Shown in pieces: positions 1 to 7,688 of a stretch of 11,924 bases of DNA; position 1 is the first letter of the stretch; every line of letters begins with the position of its first letter. The DNA lies in contig WOZN01000177.1 of NCBI GenBank assembly GCA_011620245.1, positions 1-11,924 on the forward strand. Direction: 5' to 3'. The stretch comes from Acidovorax sp. GTDB lineage: Bacteria > Pseudomonadota > Gammaproteobacteria > Burkholderiales > Burkholderiaceae_C. Both the position numbers and the translations under genes were made by a program. The notes under the pieces were generated by a model that saw nothing but the letters and a program-made list of their open reading frames with translations, did no database searches and had not been told where the DNA came from.

Positions 1-112
1 GGCACCCCGATCACGGCACCGGCGGGCGCATCCAACTGCCGTTTTTAGGATCATTTTTGCTTAATATCTGTGCTGCACCACACCCAGCAGCAAACCGGTG
101 CAGTGCGCGCCA
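1..112. other. window edge, no gene recognised
   Basis: No coding region can be supported here. A T-rich stretch around 43-67 stands out from the GC-rich surroundings. Short open frames run into the left edge on both strands, but they are too short to assign. The segment lies downstream of the minus-strand AI-2E gene, so it could be an intergenic spacer or hold the promoter of a neighbour outside the window. Confidence 0.4.
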
Positions 113-151
113 GCCGTTCGCTGCGGCGGGGAGCCCAAGCCCCTGAACGGC
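113..151 (-). terminator. imperfect hairpin downstream of the AI-2E gene
   Basis: GCCGTTC at 113-119 pairs perfectly with GAACGGC at 145-151. Inside the loop GGGG and CCCC can extend the fold. The hairpin begins 9 bases after the stop codon of the minus-strand AI-2E gene, where a transcription terminator would be expected. No T-run follows it on the minus strand, so a classical intrinsic terminator is not proven. It could instead be an mRNA 3' stabilising structure. Confidence 0.3.
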
Positions 152-160
152 GGGCGAGGG

Positions 161-1240
161 CTACACCAGCCGCGCCGCCACCAGTTCTTTCTTGAGGTAG
201 GCGTAAAACAGCGGCGCAGCCACCAGCCCCGCCGGGCCAAAAACGGCCTCGGCCACAAACATCACGCTGAGCAGCTCCCACACCCCCATCTGCGTGCGGC
301 TGCCCACCACCTTGGCATTGATCACATATTCGGCCTTGTGGATGAGGACCAGGAAACCCAGGCAGGCGGCGGCCGCCATGGGCGACACCGACAGCCCCAC
401 GATGGTGATGACCGTGTTGCACACCAGATTGCCCACGATGGGCACCAGCCCGGCCACGAAGGTGAAGGTGATGAGCACCGGCGCGTAGGGCAGGCGCAGG
501 CCCCAGTAGGGCAGCACGAGCAGCAGGAACAGGGCGGTGAGCAGGGTGTTGAAGGCCGCGATCCAGAACTGCGCCGCCACGATTTGCCGGAAGGCCTCGC
601 CAAAACGGGTGATGCGCAGCGCCAGTTGCTGCGCCAGGGGGCCGCGCGCGAGCGCTGGCGGGCGCACGGCGGCCAGCGCACCAATCAGCAGGCCGACATA
701 GGCAAACAGCAGGCCCGCCAGCCAGGCACGCCCCGCCATGGCCAGCGCGCCGGCCTTGGCGCCCAGGTAGCTGGCGATGGCGCGCTGGATTTCGGCGGCG
801 CCCTCGGGCAGGTACACGGCCATGTCGGCGGGCAGCTTCAGGCGCAGTTCCAGCACCGTGCGCGCCATGTAGTCCAGCAGCTCGCGGTATTGCTGCGGCA
901 GCTCGACCACATGGCTGCGCGACTGGGTCAGGCCCACCGTCAGCAGCACCAGCGGGCTGAGCATGACCAGCGCAGCGGCAGCCACCTGGGCACCGCGCGG
1001 CGGCACGCCGGCATGGGACGGCGGGCGCCGCAGCCGGGCGAACCAGCCGCTGAAGGCCCGCGTCAGCAGGAAACCAAGGCACACACAGAGCAGGCCGGGC
1101 AGCAGGCCGCGCCACATGATCAACAGCAGGGCTGCGGCCATCAGCAGGTAGCTGGCGGCCTCGATGCTGCGCGCCACGGGGCGGGAGGATGGTGCCGCCA
1201 GCGCAATGGCTGTGGTGTCGGAGCGGGAGCGCGGCGCCAT
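161..1240 (-). CDS. AI-2E family transporter (UPF0118-type membrane protein)
   Basis: This encodes a 359-residue polytopic inner-membrane protein. Hydrophobic segments lie near residues 29-63 (a hairpin of two helices) and 85-105. A hydrophilic loop with QQYRELLDYM follows, and several more helices fill the second half. The C-terminal half carries the family-like LVPIVGN turn and ends in an APLFYAYLKKEL segment. The family, named after E. coli TqsA, includes exporters of autoinducer-2 and Na+/H+ antiporters. The substrate cannot be told from sequence. I chose the ATG at 1240 because it lies 16 bases after the purM stop and starts a family-like N-terminus. The frame continues upstream but would run into purM. 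The tight spacing suggests co-transcription with purM. The purM/AI-2E pairing next to divergent hda is, as I recall, common in Comamonadaceae. Confidence 0.88.
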   Translation of the reverse strand: MAPRSRSDTTAIALAAPSSRPVARSIEAASYLLMAAALLLIMWRGLLPGLLCVCLGFLLTRAFSGWFARLRRPPSHAGVPPRGAQVAAAALVMLSPLVLLTVGLTQSRSHVVELPQQYRELLDYMARTVLELRLKLPADMAVYLPEGAAEIQRAIASYLGAKAGALAMAGRAWLAGLLFAYVGLLIGALAAVRPPALARGPLAQQLALRITRFGEAFRQIVAAQFWIAAFNTLLTALFLLLVLPYWGLRLPYAPVLITFTFVAGLVPIVGNLVCNTVITIVGLSVSPMAAAACLGFLVLIHKAEYVINAKVVGSRTQMGVWELLSVMFVAEAVFGPAGLVAAPLFYAYLKKELVAARLV

Positions 1241-1256
1241 CGGGGCCTGTGCGGTG

Positions 1257-2339
1257 TTAGCGCACCACCACGGCAGCACCTTCGCCGCGCGGTGCAATCG
1301 TGCCAATGGCATACACCTGCTCGCCCGCGGCGCGCAGCGTGGCGGCCGTGGCGCAGGCAGCAGCGGCATCCACCACCACCACCATGCCGATGCCGTTGTT
1401 GAAGGTGCGGTTCATCTCGATGTCGTCGATGCCCGCCGTTTTCTGCAGCCAGGCGAACAGCTCGGTCTGCGGCCAACTGCCCTTTTGCAGGTGGGCGGCC
1501 GTGCCTTCGGGCAGCACGCGGGGAATGTTTTCCAGCAGGCCGCCACCGGTGATGTGGGCCAGGGCCTTGATGCCGCCGGGCGAGGCGGCATCCCCGGAAT
1601 GCGGGTGCTGCGCCAGCGCGGCCAGCAGGTTCTTCACGTACAGGCGCGTGGGTTCCATGATGGCCTGCCTGAAGGGCTTGCCGTCCAGCGTGGCGGGCAT
1701 GGTGCCTGCTGCCTCGGCGCGCTCGATGCATTTGCGCACCAGGCTGAAACCGTTGGAATGCACGCCGCTTGACGCCAGGCCCAGCACCATGTCGCCGGGC
1801 TGCACATCCTTGCCTGTGAGAATTTTGGACTTTTCGACGGCGCCCACGGCAAAGCCGGCCAGGTCGTATTCGCCGGCGGGGTACATGCCGGGCATCTCGG
1901 CGGTTTCGCCGCCAATCAGCGCGCAGCCCGAGAGCTCGCAGCCACGGGCGATGCCGCCCACCACGGCGGCGGCGGTGTCCACGTCGAGCTTGCCGCAGGC
2001 AAAATAGTCGAGGAAGAACAGCGGCTCGGCACCCTGCACCAGCACGTCGTTCACGCTCATGGCCACCAGGTCGATGCCCACGGTGTCATGCATGTTCCAT
2101 TCAAACGCCAGCTTGAGCTTGGTGCCCACGCCGTCGGTGCCACTGACCAGCACGGGCTCCTGGTAGCGCTTGGGCAATTCAAACAGCGCGCCAAAGCCGC
2201 CAATGCCGGCCAGAACGCCCTCGCGCATGGTCTTTTTGGCCAGCGGCTTGATGCGCTCGACCAGGGCGTCGCCCGCGTCAATGTCAACGCCAGCGTCTTT
2301 GTAGGACAGGGGGGTGGGGATGGAAGCAGAGGAGCTCAT
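1257..2339 (-). CDS. purM: phosphoribosylformylglycinamidine cyclo-ligase (AIR synthetase)
   Basis: PurM converts FGAM plus ATP to aminoimidazole ribotide, step five of cytosolic de novo purine synthesis. The 360-residue protein is full length. Visible family motifs are GTDGVGTK (67-74), [13 protein letters not shown] (94-106), GGETAEMPG (143-151), [30 protein letters not shown] and FNNGIGMV near the C-terminus. These cover the ATP- and FGAM-binding elements of the PurM superfamily. The frame is open further upstream, but the ATG at 2339 ([10 protein letters not shown]) is the natural start: the upstream extension is unlike PurM and crosses the AT-rich divergent promoter region. The AI-2E gene follows 16 bases downstream. 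hda is divergent, with about 176 bases between the two starts. I see no purine riboswitch or PurR-type site. Confidence 0.97.
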   Translation of the reverse strand: MSSSASIPTPLSYKDAGVDIDAGDALVERIKPLAKKTMREGVLAGIGGFGALFELPKRYQEPVLVSGTDGVGTKLKLAFEWNMHDTVGIDLVAMSVNDVLVQGAEPLFFLDYFACGKLDVDTAAAVVGGIARGCELSGCALIGGETAEMPGMYPAGEYDLAGFAVGAVEKSKILTGKDVQPGDMVLGLASSGVHSNGFSLVRKCIERAEAAGTMPATLDGKPFRQAIMEPTRLYVKNLLAALAQHPHSGDAASPGGIKALAHITGGGLLENIPRVLPEGTAAHLQKGSWPQTELFAWLQKTAGIDDIEMNRTFNNGIGMVVVVDAAAACATAATLRAAGEQVYAIGTIAPRGEGAAVVVR

Positions 2340-2374
2340 GGCGGGGATGGCACGGACCAGCGTGCGCGGCAGAC

Positions 2375-2394
2375 TAAAATTTGCACAGATTTTA
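2375..2394. promoter_or_regulatory. AT-rich inverted repeat, candidate divergent promoter
   Basis: TAAAAT (2375-2380) and ATTTTA (2389-2394) form an inverted repeat with an 8-base spacer, in the otherwise GC-rich gap between purM and hda. Read on either strand, each arm is a TAAAAT that resembles a sigma-70 -10 box, so this could hold both divergent promoters or an operator between them. The purM leader would be about 40 bases and the hda leader about 130 bases. No convincing -35 boxes were found, so the call is tentative. Confidence 0.35.
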
Positions 2395-2515
2395 CGGGTT
2401 GTGCACCGCACGCCGTCCTTTCCCCTCTTACTTGCCGCTCCGTTTTGCCTTTCAAGCCCATGCTGTTTCCTGTCATCCATCCCTGCGCCGGCCGTTGTGC
2501 CAGCGGGCTGCAGCC

Positions 2516-3214
2516 ATGAAGCAGCTGGCGCTGGACATTGGCCTGGCGGCGGGGCCCACCCTGGCGCGTTTCTTTGCCGGCCCCAACGAGGCCGCGCTGC
2601 AGCACCTGCGGCTGTGGGTGGGGGAGGGCAGCCAGCCGGGCTCCCGTTCGCCGGTTCCCACCTACCTGTGGGGCGAGGCGGGCAGCGGCAAGACCCATCT
2701 GCTCAAGGCGGTGCACCAGGCCTTGTGCGACCAGGGCGCCAGCGTGGGCTGGCTCGATGCCTCGGTGGCGGCGCCCGCAGAGTTTGACGAGCGCTGGACT
2801 GCCGTGATCCTGGACGATGTGCACCTGTACAGCACCGCCCAGCAGGCCATGGCCTTCAACTGGTTCGTGAACGCCATCAGCCCGGCCAGCGGCACGCCGC
2901 GCGGGGTGCTGGCGGCCGGCAAGCTGCCACCGGCCGACCTGCCGCTGCGCGACGACCTGCGCAGCCGCCTGGGCTGGGGCCATGTGTTCCAGCTGCAGTT
3001 GCTCGACGAAACCGCCCGCCGCGCGGTGCTGCGCCAGGAGGCCGATGCCCGGGGCGTGTTTTTGGGCGACGGGGTGATGGACTTCATGCTCAACCGCTTC
3101 TCGCGCGACCTGGGCAGTCTCATGCAACTGCTCGACCAGCTCGATGCCTATGCGCTACGCACCCAGCGTGCCATCACCATCCCGCTGCTCAAGGCCATGC
3201 TGGAATCGGAATGA
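2516..3214 (+). CDS. hda: DnaA regulatory inactivator Hda
   Basis: Hda is a DnaA-like AAA+ protein. With the DNA-loaded sliding clamp it stimulates ATP hydrolysis by DnaA (RIDA), which prevents re-initiation of replication. The 232-residue length fits the family. Residues 3-8 (QLALDI) match the N-terminal clamp-binding motif, and this decides the start at 2516 over longer upstream readings. Walker A is GEAGSGKT (53-60), followed by Walker B-like AVILDDVH (96-103). [16 protein letters not shown] segment resembles the sensor/arginine-finger region. The C-terminus [16 protein letters not shown] matches the DnaA-like lid helix. The stop overlaps an ATGATGA, but the short frame starting there is repeat sequence, not a gene. 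An HAD phosphatase follows 188 bases downstream, an association I recall from related genomes. Confidence 0.95.
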   Translation: MKQLALDIGLAAGPTLARFFAGPNEAALQHLRLWVGEGSQPGSRSPVPTYLWGEAGSGKTHLLKAVHQALCDQGASVGWLDASVAAPAEFDERWTAVILDDVHLYSTAQQAMAFNWFVNAISPASGTPRGVLAAGKLPPADLPLRDDLRSRLGWGHVFQLQLLDETARRAVLRQEADARGVFLGDGVMDFMLNRFSRDLGSLMQLLDQLDAYALRTQRAITIPLLKAMLESE

Positions 3215-3216
3215 TG

Positions 3217-3350
3217 AGCACCCCCCTGTGTCGCCTTCGGCGCCTTCCCCCCTCTCTTGAATCGCTGCGCGATTCGGCAGGGGGGACGCTCTCGGCGCAC
3301 GCAAGCGAAGCGCCGCCTTCGCGGCGGGCGGCCCTTGCGCGGCGGCCGCT
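3217..3350. repeat. GC-rich hairpin repeat between hda and the phosphatase
   Basis: The gap after hda holds a strong nested hairpin. CCCCCCT (3247-3253) pairs with AGGGGGG (3279-3285), and GAATCGC (3259-3265) pairs with GCGATTC (3269-3275) across a TGC loop. More short GC palindromes built on CCGCCTTCGCGGCGG follow. The style (CCCCCTGTGTCGCCTTCGG, then a C-rich/G-rich hairpin) resembles an intergenic repeat I associate with Comamonadaceae genomes. It could end hda transcription or process the mRNA, although no T-run follows. A 63-codon frame starting at the hda stop is a translation of this repeat and is not credible as a protein. Confidence 0.6.
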
Positions 3351-3402
3351 GGCCTCAGAAAGCGTCAGTTTCATCGGCTGCGCGCGCCTCACAACACAAT
3401 AA

Positions 3403-4146
3403 ATGACTACTGATATCCCGCTCAATCGCCCCCGGCTGACGCTGTTTGACCTGGACCACACGCTGCTGCCCATCGACTCCGACTACGAGTGGGGCGAGTT
3501 CACCATCCGCATCGGCTGGAACGACCCCGTGGAGTTTGCGCGCCGCAACGACGAGTTTTATGCGCATTACCAGGCCGGCACGCTCGATGTGCACGACTAT
3601 GTGCGTTTTGCCACCGCGGCCTTGCGCCAGCGCGGGCCCGAGGCCGCCGCTGCCGCCCATGCGCAGTTCATGCGCGAAGTGATCGAACCGGCCATCCAGC
3701 CGCAGGCGCGCGATCTGCTGCGCCAGCACCAGCAGGCCGGCGACGATGTGCTGATCATCACCGCCACCAACGAATTCGTGACCCGGCCCATTGCCCAGGC
3801 CCTGGGGGTGCAGCAGTTGCTGGCCATGCAGCTGGCCCGCGATGCGCAAGGCTGGTACACCGGCGAAATCGACGGCATTCCCACCATGCGCGAAGGCAAG
3901 GTGCGGCGCATGGAACAATGGCTGGCCCAGCGGCGGCTTTCGTGGGGGGATGTGGAGAGCACTTTCTACAGCGATTCCATGAACGATGTGCCGCTGCTGG
4001 AAAAAGTCAACCACCCGGTGGCCACCAACCCCGATGCCCGGCTCAGGGCGCTGGCGCAAGAGCGCGGCTGGCGCATACTGGACCTGTTCCCGGCCGGCAC
4101 AAGCCAGAACGCGCAGCCCGCCCCCGCGCGGGATGCCGCGTCCTGA
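3403..4146 (+). CDS. HAD-IB family hydrolase (phosphoserine-phosphatase-like)
   Basis: This is a 247-residue cytosolic phosphatase of the HAD superfamily, subfamily IB, the group that contains SerB-like proteins. Motif I is FDLDHTLL, with the nucleophile Asp16 and acid/base Asp18. Motif II is IITAT, with Thr120. Motif III is Lys166 in EGKVRRM. Motif IV is DSMND (191-195), which binds Mg2+. A helical cap lies between residues 30 and 100. Relatives act on phosphoserine or other small phosphomonoesters, and the substrate here is unknown. True SerB proteins usually carry an N-terminal ACT region, which is missing. The ATG at 3403 places motif I at the usual distance from the N-terminus, but its ribosome-binding site is weak. 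The last 20 residues are Ala/Pro-rich and probably disordered. Confidence 0.9.
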   Translation: MTTDIPLNRPRLTLFDLDHTLLPIDSDYEWGEFTIRIGWNDPVEFARRNDEFYAHYQAGTLDVHDYVRFATAALRQRGPEAAAAAHAQFMREVIEPAIQPQARDLLRQHQQAGDDVLIITATNEFVTRPIAQALGVQQLLAMQLARDAQGWYTGEIDGIPTMREGKVRRMEQWLAQRRLSWGDVESTFYSDSMNDVPLLEKVNHPVATNPDARLRALAQERGWRILDLFPAGTSQNAQPAPARDAAS

Positions 4147-4215
4147 CACGGCACATTGACCGCACATTGACCGCATGTTTGCGCCGCTCCATTTGTTTAC
4201 TTGATTCGCAGCTTG

Positions 4216-4342
4216 TCTCAGATACCTTTCCCATCCGTTCGGGCTGAGCCTGTCGAAGCCGGGGCACTGCTTGGATGCGGCCCTTCGACCCTTCGACAGG
4301 CTCAGGACAGGCCAAGCGCAGGGCGAACGGGTTTATCTGAGA
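4216..4342. repeat. nested inverted repeat (REP-like) upstream of pcnB
   Basis: Three sets of arms are nested. The outer pair is TCTCAGATA (4216-4224) with TATCTGAGA (4334-4342). The middle pair is CCGTTCG (4235-4241) with CGAACGG (4324-4330). The inner pair is a perfect 15-bp stem, CTGAGCCTGTCGAAG (4244-4258) with CTTCGACAGGCTCAG (4291-4305). The core (GGCTGAGCCTGTCGAAG ... CTTCGACAGGCTCAGG) is a dispersed bacterial intergenic palindrome I recognise from many proteobacterial genomes. In the usual form CTCAG runs straight into GGCGAACGG. Here 16 bases (4306-4321) interrupt it. The repeat fills most of the 230 bases between the phosphatase and pcnB. Confidence 0.75.
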
Positions 4343-4376
4343 TATGTTGCTAATCAGGTCTGTTTACTGCACACCC

Positions 4377-5969
4377 ATGATCAAAAAGTTCATCGACAAA
4401 CTGCTGGGCAAATCGACGCCCGGCACCTCGGGCGGCAAGCCGCATTTCGGCAAGCGCGAAGAGGTGCCCGCATCGGTTCACGGCATCAACCCCGATCTGG
4501 TGGACCGGCGCGCGGCCGAAGTCGTGCACACGCTGAAAGACGCGGGCTTCGAGGCCTACATCGTGGGCGGCGCGGTGCGCGACCTGCTGCTGGGCCTGCG
4601 CCCCAAGGATTTCGACGTGGCCACCAACGCCACGCCCGAGCAGGTCAAGGGGCTGTTTCGCCGCGCCTTCATCATCGGCAAGCGCTTTCGCATCGTGCAT
4701 GTGGTGCATGGCCGGGGGCGCGAGCACGAGGTGATCGAGGTCTCCACCTTCCGCGCCTACCTGGACAACGCCGCCGCCGGCCAGGTGGCGGGCAACGAAA
4801 AGACCAGCAAGGCCGAGCTGTCGGGCATGCAGCATGCCGTGGACGCCAGTGGCCGCGTATTGCGCGACAACGTCTGGGGCCCGCAGGACGAAGACGCCAC
4901 GCGCCGCGACTTCACCATCAACGCCATGTACTACGACCCGGTGAGCCAGATCGTGGTGGACTACCACAAGGGCCTGCAGGACGCCAGGAAAAAGACGCTG
5001 CGCATGATCGGCGACCCGGCCACGCGCTACCGCGAAGACCCGGTGCGCATCATCCGCGCCGTGCGTTTTGCGGCCAAGCTCGGCGCCCTGGGCTTCACCA
5101 TCGACGCCAAGACCGCTGCGCCCCTGGTGCAGTCGCAGGCCCTGCTGGCCGAGGTGCCGCAAAGCCGCATGTTTGACGAAATGCTCAAGCTGCTGCAGAC
5201 GGGGCATGCCATTGCCACCATCGAGCAACTCAAGAAGCTGGGCATGGCCACCGGCATTTACCCGCTGCTGGACGTGGTGGTGCAGCGCGCCGACACGCCC
5301 TTCGTGAAGGCCGCCCTCACCGACACCGATCGCCGCGTTGGCGAAGGCAAGCCCGTGGCCCCCAGCTTTTTGCTGGCCTGCGTGCTGTGGGACGACGTGC
5401 ACAAGGGCTGGATGGAGCGCCAGAACCAGCGCCAGCACCCGCTGCCAGCGCTGCAGGACGCAATTGATGACGTGTTCGACAAACGCATTGGCGACGTGTC
5501 GGGCCGCGGCAAGCTGGCCGCCGACATGCGCGAGATCTGGGTGATGCAGCCGCGCTTTGAAAAGCGCGTGGGCAGCGGGCCCTTTGGCATGGTTGACCAG
5601 TTGCGTTTTCGCGCCGGATTCGACTTCTTGCGCTTGCGCGCCGATGTGGGCGAAGTCGATGAAGCCCTGGCCGAATGGTGGCAGGACTTCCAGAGCGCCA
5701 GCGATGAGCGCCGTGACGACCTCATGGACCAGGCGCGCGAAGAGCAGAAGGCGCGCCAGAAAGCCCAGCCCGTGGTCAAGCGGGTGCCGCGCGCGGCACC
5801 CGCTGCAGGGGCTGCACCCCGTGACACAGCGGCCGGCACGGCAGCTTTGCCCGACGACGCTGCTGCCCCGCTGGCCGATGGCGAGGCGCCCAAGAAGCGC
5901 CGCCGCCGCCGTCGCAAGCCCGGTGGTGGCAGTGGCGAAGGCGCTGCCTCCGCAGCCGCTGGCGAATAA
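4377..5969 (+). CDS. pcnB: poly(A) polymerase I
   Basis: PcnB adds 3' poly(A) tails to RNA using ATP, which marks transcripts and regulatory RNAs for exonuclease decay. The 530-residue protein has the class II nucleotidyltransferase head: IVGGAVRDLLLG (62-73), KDFDVAT with the catalytic Asp78/Asp80 pair, a DATRRDFTINA motif (173-183), and GDPATRYREDPVRIIRAVRFA beginning at 212, typical of the PAP/CCA-transferase superfamily. PcnB is favoured over a CCA-adding enzyme by its length, its long basic C-terminal tail (KKRRRRRRK near residue 505, then Gly/Ala-rich) and folK directly downstream, as in E. coli. I chose the ATG at 4377 (MIKKFIDKLL) over a TTG 33 bases upstream, because basic N-termini of this kind are typical. 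Confidence 0.95.
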   Translation: MIKKFIDKLLGKSTPGTSGGKPHFGKREEVPASVHGINPDLVDRRAAEVVHTLKDAGFEAYIVGGAVRDLLLGLRPKDFDVATNATPEQVKGLFRRAFIIGKRFRIVHVVHGRGREHEVIEVSTFRAYLDNAAAGQVAGNEKTSKAELSGMQHAVDASGRVLRDNVWGPQDEDATRRDFTINAMYYDPVSQIVVDYHKGLQDARKKTLRMIGDPATRYREDPVRIIRAVRFAAKLGALGFTIDAKTAAPLVQSQALLAEVPQSRMFDEMLKLLQTGHAIATIEQLKKLGMATGIYPLLDVVVQRADTPFVKAALTDTDRRVGEGKPVAPSFLLACVLWDDVHKGWMERQNQRQHPLPALQDAIDDVFDKRIGDVSGRGKLAADMREIWVMQPRFEKRVGSGPFGMVDQLRFRAGFDFLRLRADVGEVDEALAEWWQDFQSASDERRDDLMDQAREEQKARQKAQPVVKRVPRAAPAAGAAPRDTAAGTAALPDDAAAPLADGEAPKKRRRRRRKPGGGSGEGAASAAAGE

Positions 5970-5982
5970 GCGGAGGTTTTGG

Positions 5983-6510
5983 ATGCAGGGTGAGACCACC
6001 CCTGTGGCCCCCGTTTCACTTTTGGGCCCGGCGGCTGTGTCTGCCTGGATCGGCCTGGGGGCCAACCTCGGTGATCGCCAGGCCGCCTTGCGCACCGCGC
6101 TGTCGGCCATGGGCGCCTTGCCGGGCATATGCGTGCAGCGCGTTTCATCCCTGTATGGCAGCGCGCCCGTGGAGGCGGGCGGGCCCGACTATCTGAACGC
6201 CGTGGTGCAGTTGTGCACCACCCTGGCGCCCCACGCCTTGCTGGCGCAGCTGCAGGCGATCGAGCAGGCGGGCGGGCGCGAGCGGCCCTACCGCAACGCC
6301 CCGCGCACAATCGACCTGGACATCCTGCTGTTTGGCGATCAGGTGATCTGCACCCCCACGCTCATCGTGCCGCACCCCCGGCTGCATGAACGCGCGTTTG
6401 CGTTGCGTCCCCTGGCCGAACTGGCACCCGAGCTGGTGCCGGCGCAGCAGTTGGCGGCCGTGGCGGCGCAGCGCATCGACCGGGTGCAGGGCGCCGGCTG
6501 GGCGCTTTAG
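5983..6510 (+). CDS. folK: 2-amino-4-hydroxy-6-hydroxymethyldihydropteridine diphosphokinase (HPPK)
   Basis: FolK transfers pyrophosphate from ATP to 6-hydroxymethyl-7,8-dihydropterin, the step before dihydropteroate synthase in folate synthesis. The product is 175 residues. AWIGLGANLGDR (21-32) is the family's N-terminal strand and turn. RNAPRTIDLDIL (104-115) matches the HPPK signature exactly, with Asp111 and Asp113 as expected Mg2+ ligands. VPHPRLHERAFALRPLAEL follows, as in the family. The start at 5983 is fixed by a good Shine-Dalgarno sequence, GGAGG at 5972-5976, six bases before the ATG, and by the pcnB stop 13 bases upstream. The two genes are almost certainly co-transcribed. Confidence 0.96.
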   Translation: MQGETTPVAPVSLLGPAAVSAWIGLGANLGDRQAALRTALSAMGALPGICVQRVSSLYGSAPVEAGGPDYLNAVVQLCTTLAPHALLAQLQAIEQAGGRERPYRNAPRTIDLDILLFGDQVICTPTLIVPHPRLHERAFALRPLAELAPELVPAQQLAAVAAQRIDRVQGAGWAL

Positions 6511-6524
6511 CGGGCGCCAAAATC

Positions 6525-6555
6525 ATCCTAGGATCACTGCGGCACGGTATCGTGC
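6525..6555. other. palindrome and small hairpin in a convergent gap
   Basis: Between the convergent folK and reductase genes lie a perfect 10-bp palindrome, ATCCTAGGAT (6525-6534), and a small hairpin, GCACG (6542-6546) with CGTGC (6551-6555) around a GTAT loop. Either could be part of a bidirectional terminator, but neither is followed by a T-run, so no terminator is claimed. Confidence 0.35.
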
Positions 6556-6577
6556 GAACTTTGATGGGCTCAGCCTC

Positions 6578-7636
6578 TCAGCCGTGCTTGTCGGCCTCGG
6601 AGGTGAAAGAGTCGGCAAAGAACTCTTCCGGCGGCAGGCCGCGCTCGGCGCTGTAGGCAGCCCGTGCCGATTCCACCATGATGGGCGCACCGCACGCATA
6701 TACCTGGTGGCCCGAGAGGTCGGCAAAATCCTGCAGCACGGCCTGGTGCACAAAGCCGGTGCGGCCCGTCCAGCCGTCTTCGGGCAGGGCGTCCGACACC
6801 ACGGGCACATAGGTGAGGTTTGGCATTTGCGCGGCGCGCGCCAGCACCCAGTCGTGCAGGTACAAGTCGGCCGGCCGGCGGCCGCCCCAGTACAGCGTGG
6901 TGGGGCGCGTGATGCCCTTGAACTGCATATGCTCGATCATTGCCTTGATGGGCGCAAACCCGGTGCCCGACGCCAGCAGCACGATGGGCTTGTCCGAGTC
7001 TTCGCGCAGAAAAAAGCTGCCGAACGGGCCTTCGATGCGCAGGATTTCCTTTTCCTTCATGGCGCCGAAGACATGGTCGGTGAATTTGCCGCCTGGCATG
7101 TGGCGGATATGCAGCTCCAGCCCCGGCGCCTCGGTCTGCGTGTGGGGGGCGTTGGCCATGGAATAGGCCCGGCGCGAGCCATCTTGCAAAATGAACTCGA
7201 TGTATTGCCCCGCGTGGTAGCGGAAGGTGCCGGCCGCGGGCAGCTGCAGGCGCACCTGCATCACGTCGTGCGATTTTTTCTCGAAGGCGGCCACGCGCAC
7301 CGGCATCTTCTTGATGGGGTAGGCGCTCTCGTCGGTGACCTGGCGCGATTCGAGCACCACGTCGGTCAGGGGATGGGCGCAGCAGGTCAGCACGAAGCCC
7401 GCAGCTTCCTCGTCGGCCGTCAGGGCCTTGGACTGGTGTGCGCCATGGTGCACGGTGCCGCTGATTTTTTTGCATTTGCACGAGCCGCAGGCGCCGTCCT
7501 TGCAGCCATAGGGCAGGCCCACACCGCTGCGGATGGCCGCAGTCAGGATGGTTTCGTCGGCATTGGCGCTGAAGGCGCGGCCGCTGGGTTGCACGGTGAT
7601 CTGGAATGCTGCGGTGGCAGTCTCGGCGCTGGTCAT
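6578..7636 (-). CDS. CDP-6-deoxy-delta-3,4-glucoseen reductase-type 2Fe-2S/FAD oxidoreductase
   Basis: This 352-residue soluble electron-transfer flavoprotein has two parts. The N-terminal plant-type [2Fe-2S] ferredoxin domain has YGCKDGACGSCKC and LTCC, giving ligands Cys45, Cys50, Cys53 and Cys85. A ferredoxin-NADP+ reductase module follows: RAYSMAN (156-162) for FAD, LASGTGFAPIKAM (221-233) for the nicotinamide nucleotide, CGAP (315-318) and a C-terminal FFADSF. The family moves electrons from NAD(P)H through FAD to the iron-sulphur cluster. Betaproteobacterial members are usually annotated as CDP-6-deoxy-delta-3,4-glucoseen reductase (AscD-like). No CDP-ascarylose genes are nearby, so the true partner is unknown and it could serve a housekeeping or oxygenase role. 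The ATG at 7636 has an AAGGA element 10-11 bases upstream. The IS3 remnant begins only about 35 bases upstream and may have replaced its promoter. Confidence 0.9.
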   Translation of the reverse strand: MTSAETATAAFQITVQPSGRAFSANADETILTAAIRSGVGLPYGCKDGACGSCKCKKISGTVHHGAHQSKALTADEEAAGFVLTCCAHPLTDVVLESRQVTDESAYPIKKMPVRVAAFEKKSHDVMQVRLQLPAAGTFRYHAGQYIEFILQDGSRRAYSMANAPHTQTEAPGLELHIRHMPGGKFTDHVFGAMKEKEILRIEGPFGSFFLREDSDKPIVLLASGTGFAPIKAMIEHMQFKGITRPTTLYWGGRRPADLYLHDWVLARAAQMPNLTYVPVVSDALPEDGWTGRTGFVHQAVLQDFADLSGHQVYACGAPIMVESARAAYSAERGLPPEEFFADSFTSEADKHG

Positions 7637-7688
7637 GTTGTGGGTATCCTTGGGCTATCTTGATTAGCAACTGAAGTGGACCCCAGAG

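Noticed and set aside
98-1402. Long plus-strand open frame opposite the AI-2E gene
   Set aside because: Its product is rich in His, Gln, Arg and Gly with no domain, typical of the antisense of a GC-rich gene. The opposite strand encodes a clear membrane protein family.
3211-3402. 63-codon frame starting at the hda stop (ATGATGA)
   Set aside because: It translates the hairpin repeat, is Arg/Ser/Ala-rich and shows no family pattern.
6386-7663. 425-codon plus-strand frame after folK
   Set aside because: It is antisense to the reductase, which has full 2Fe-2S, FAD and nucleotide motifs on the minus strand.
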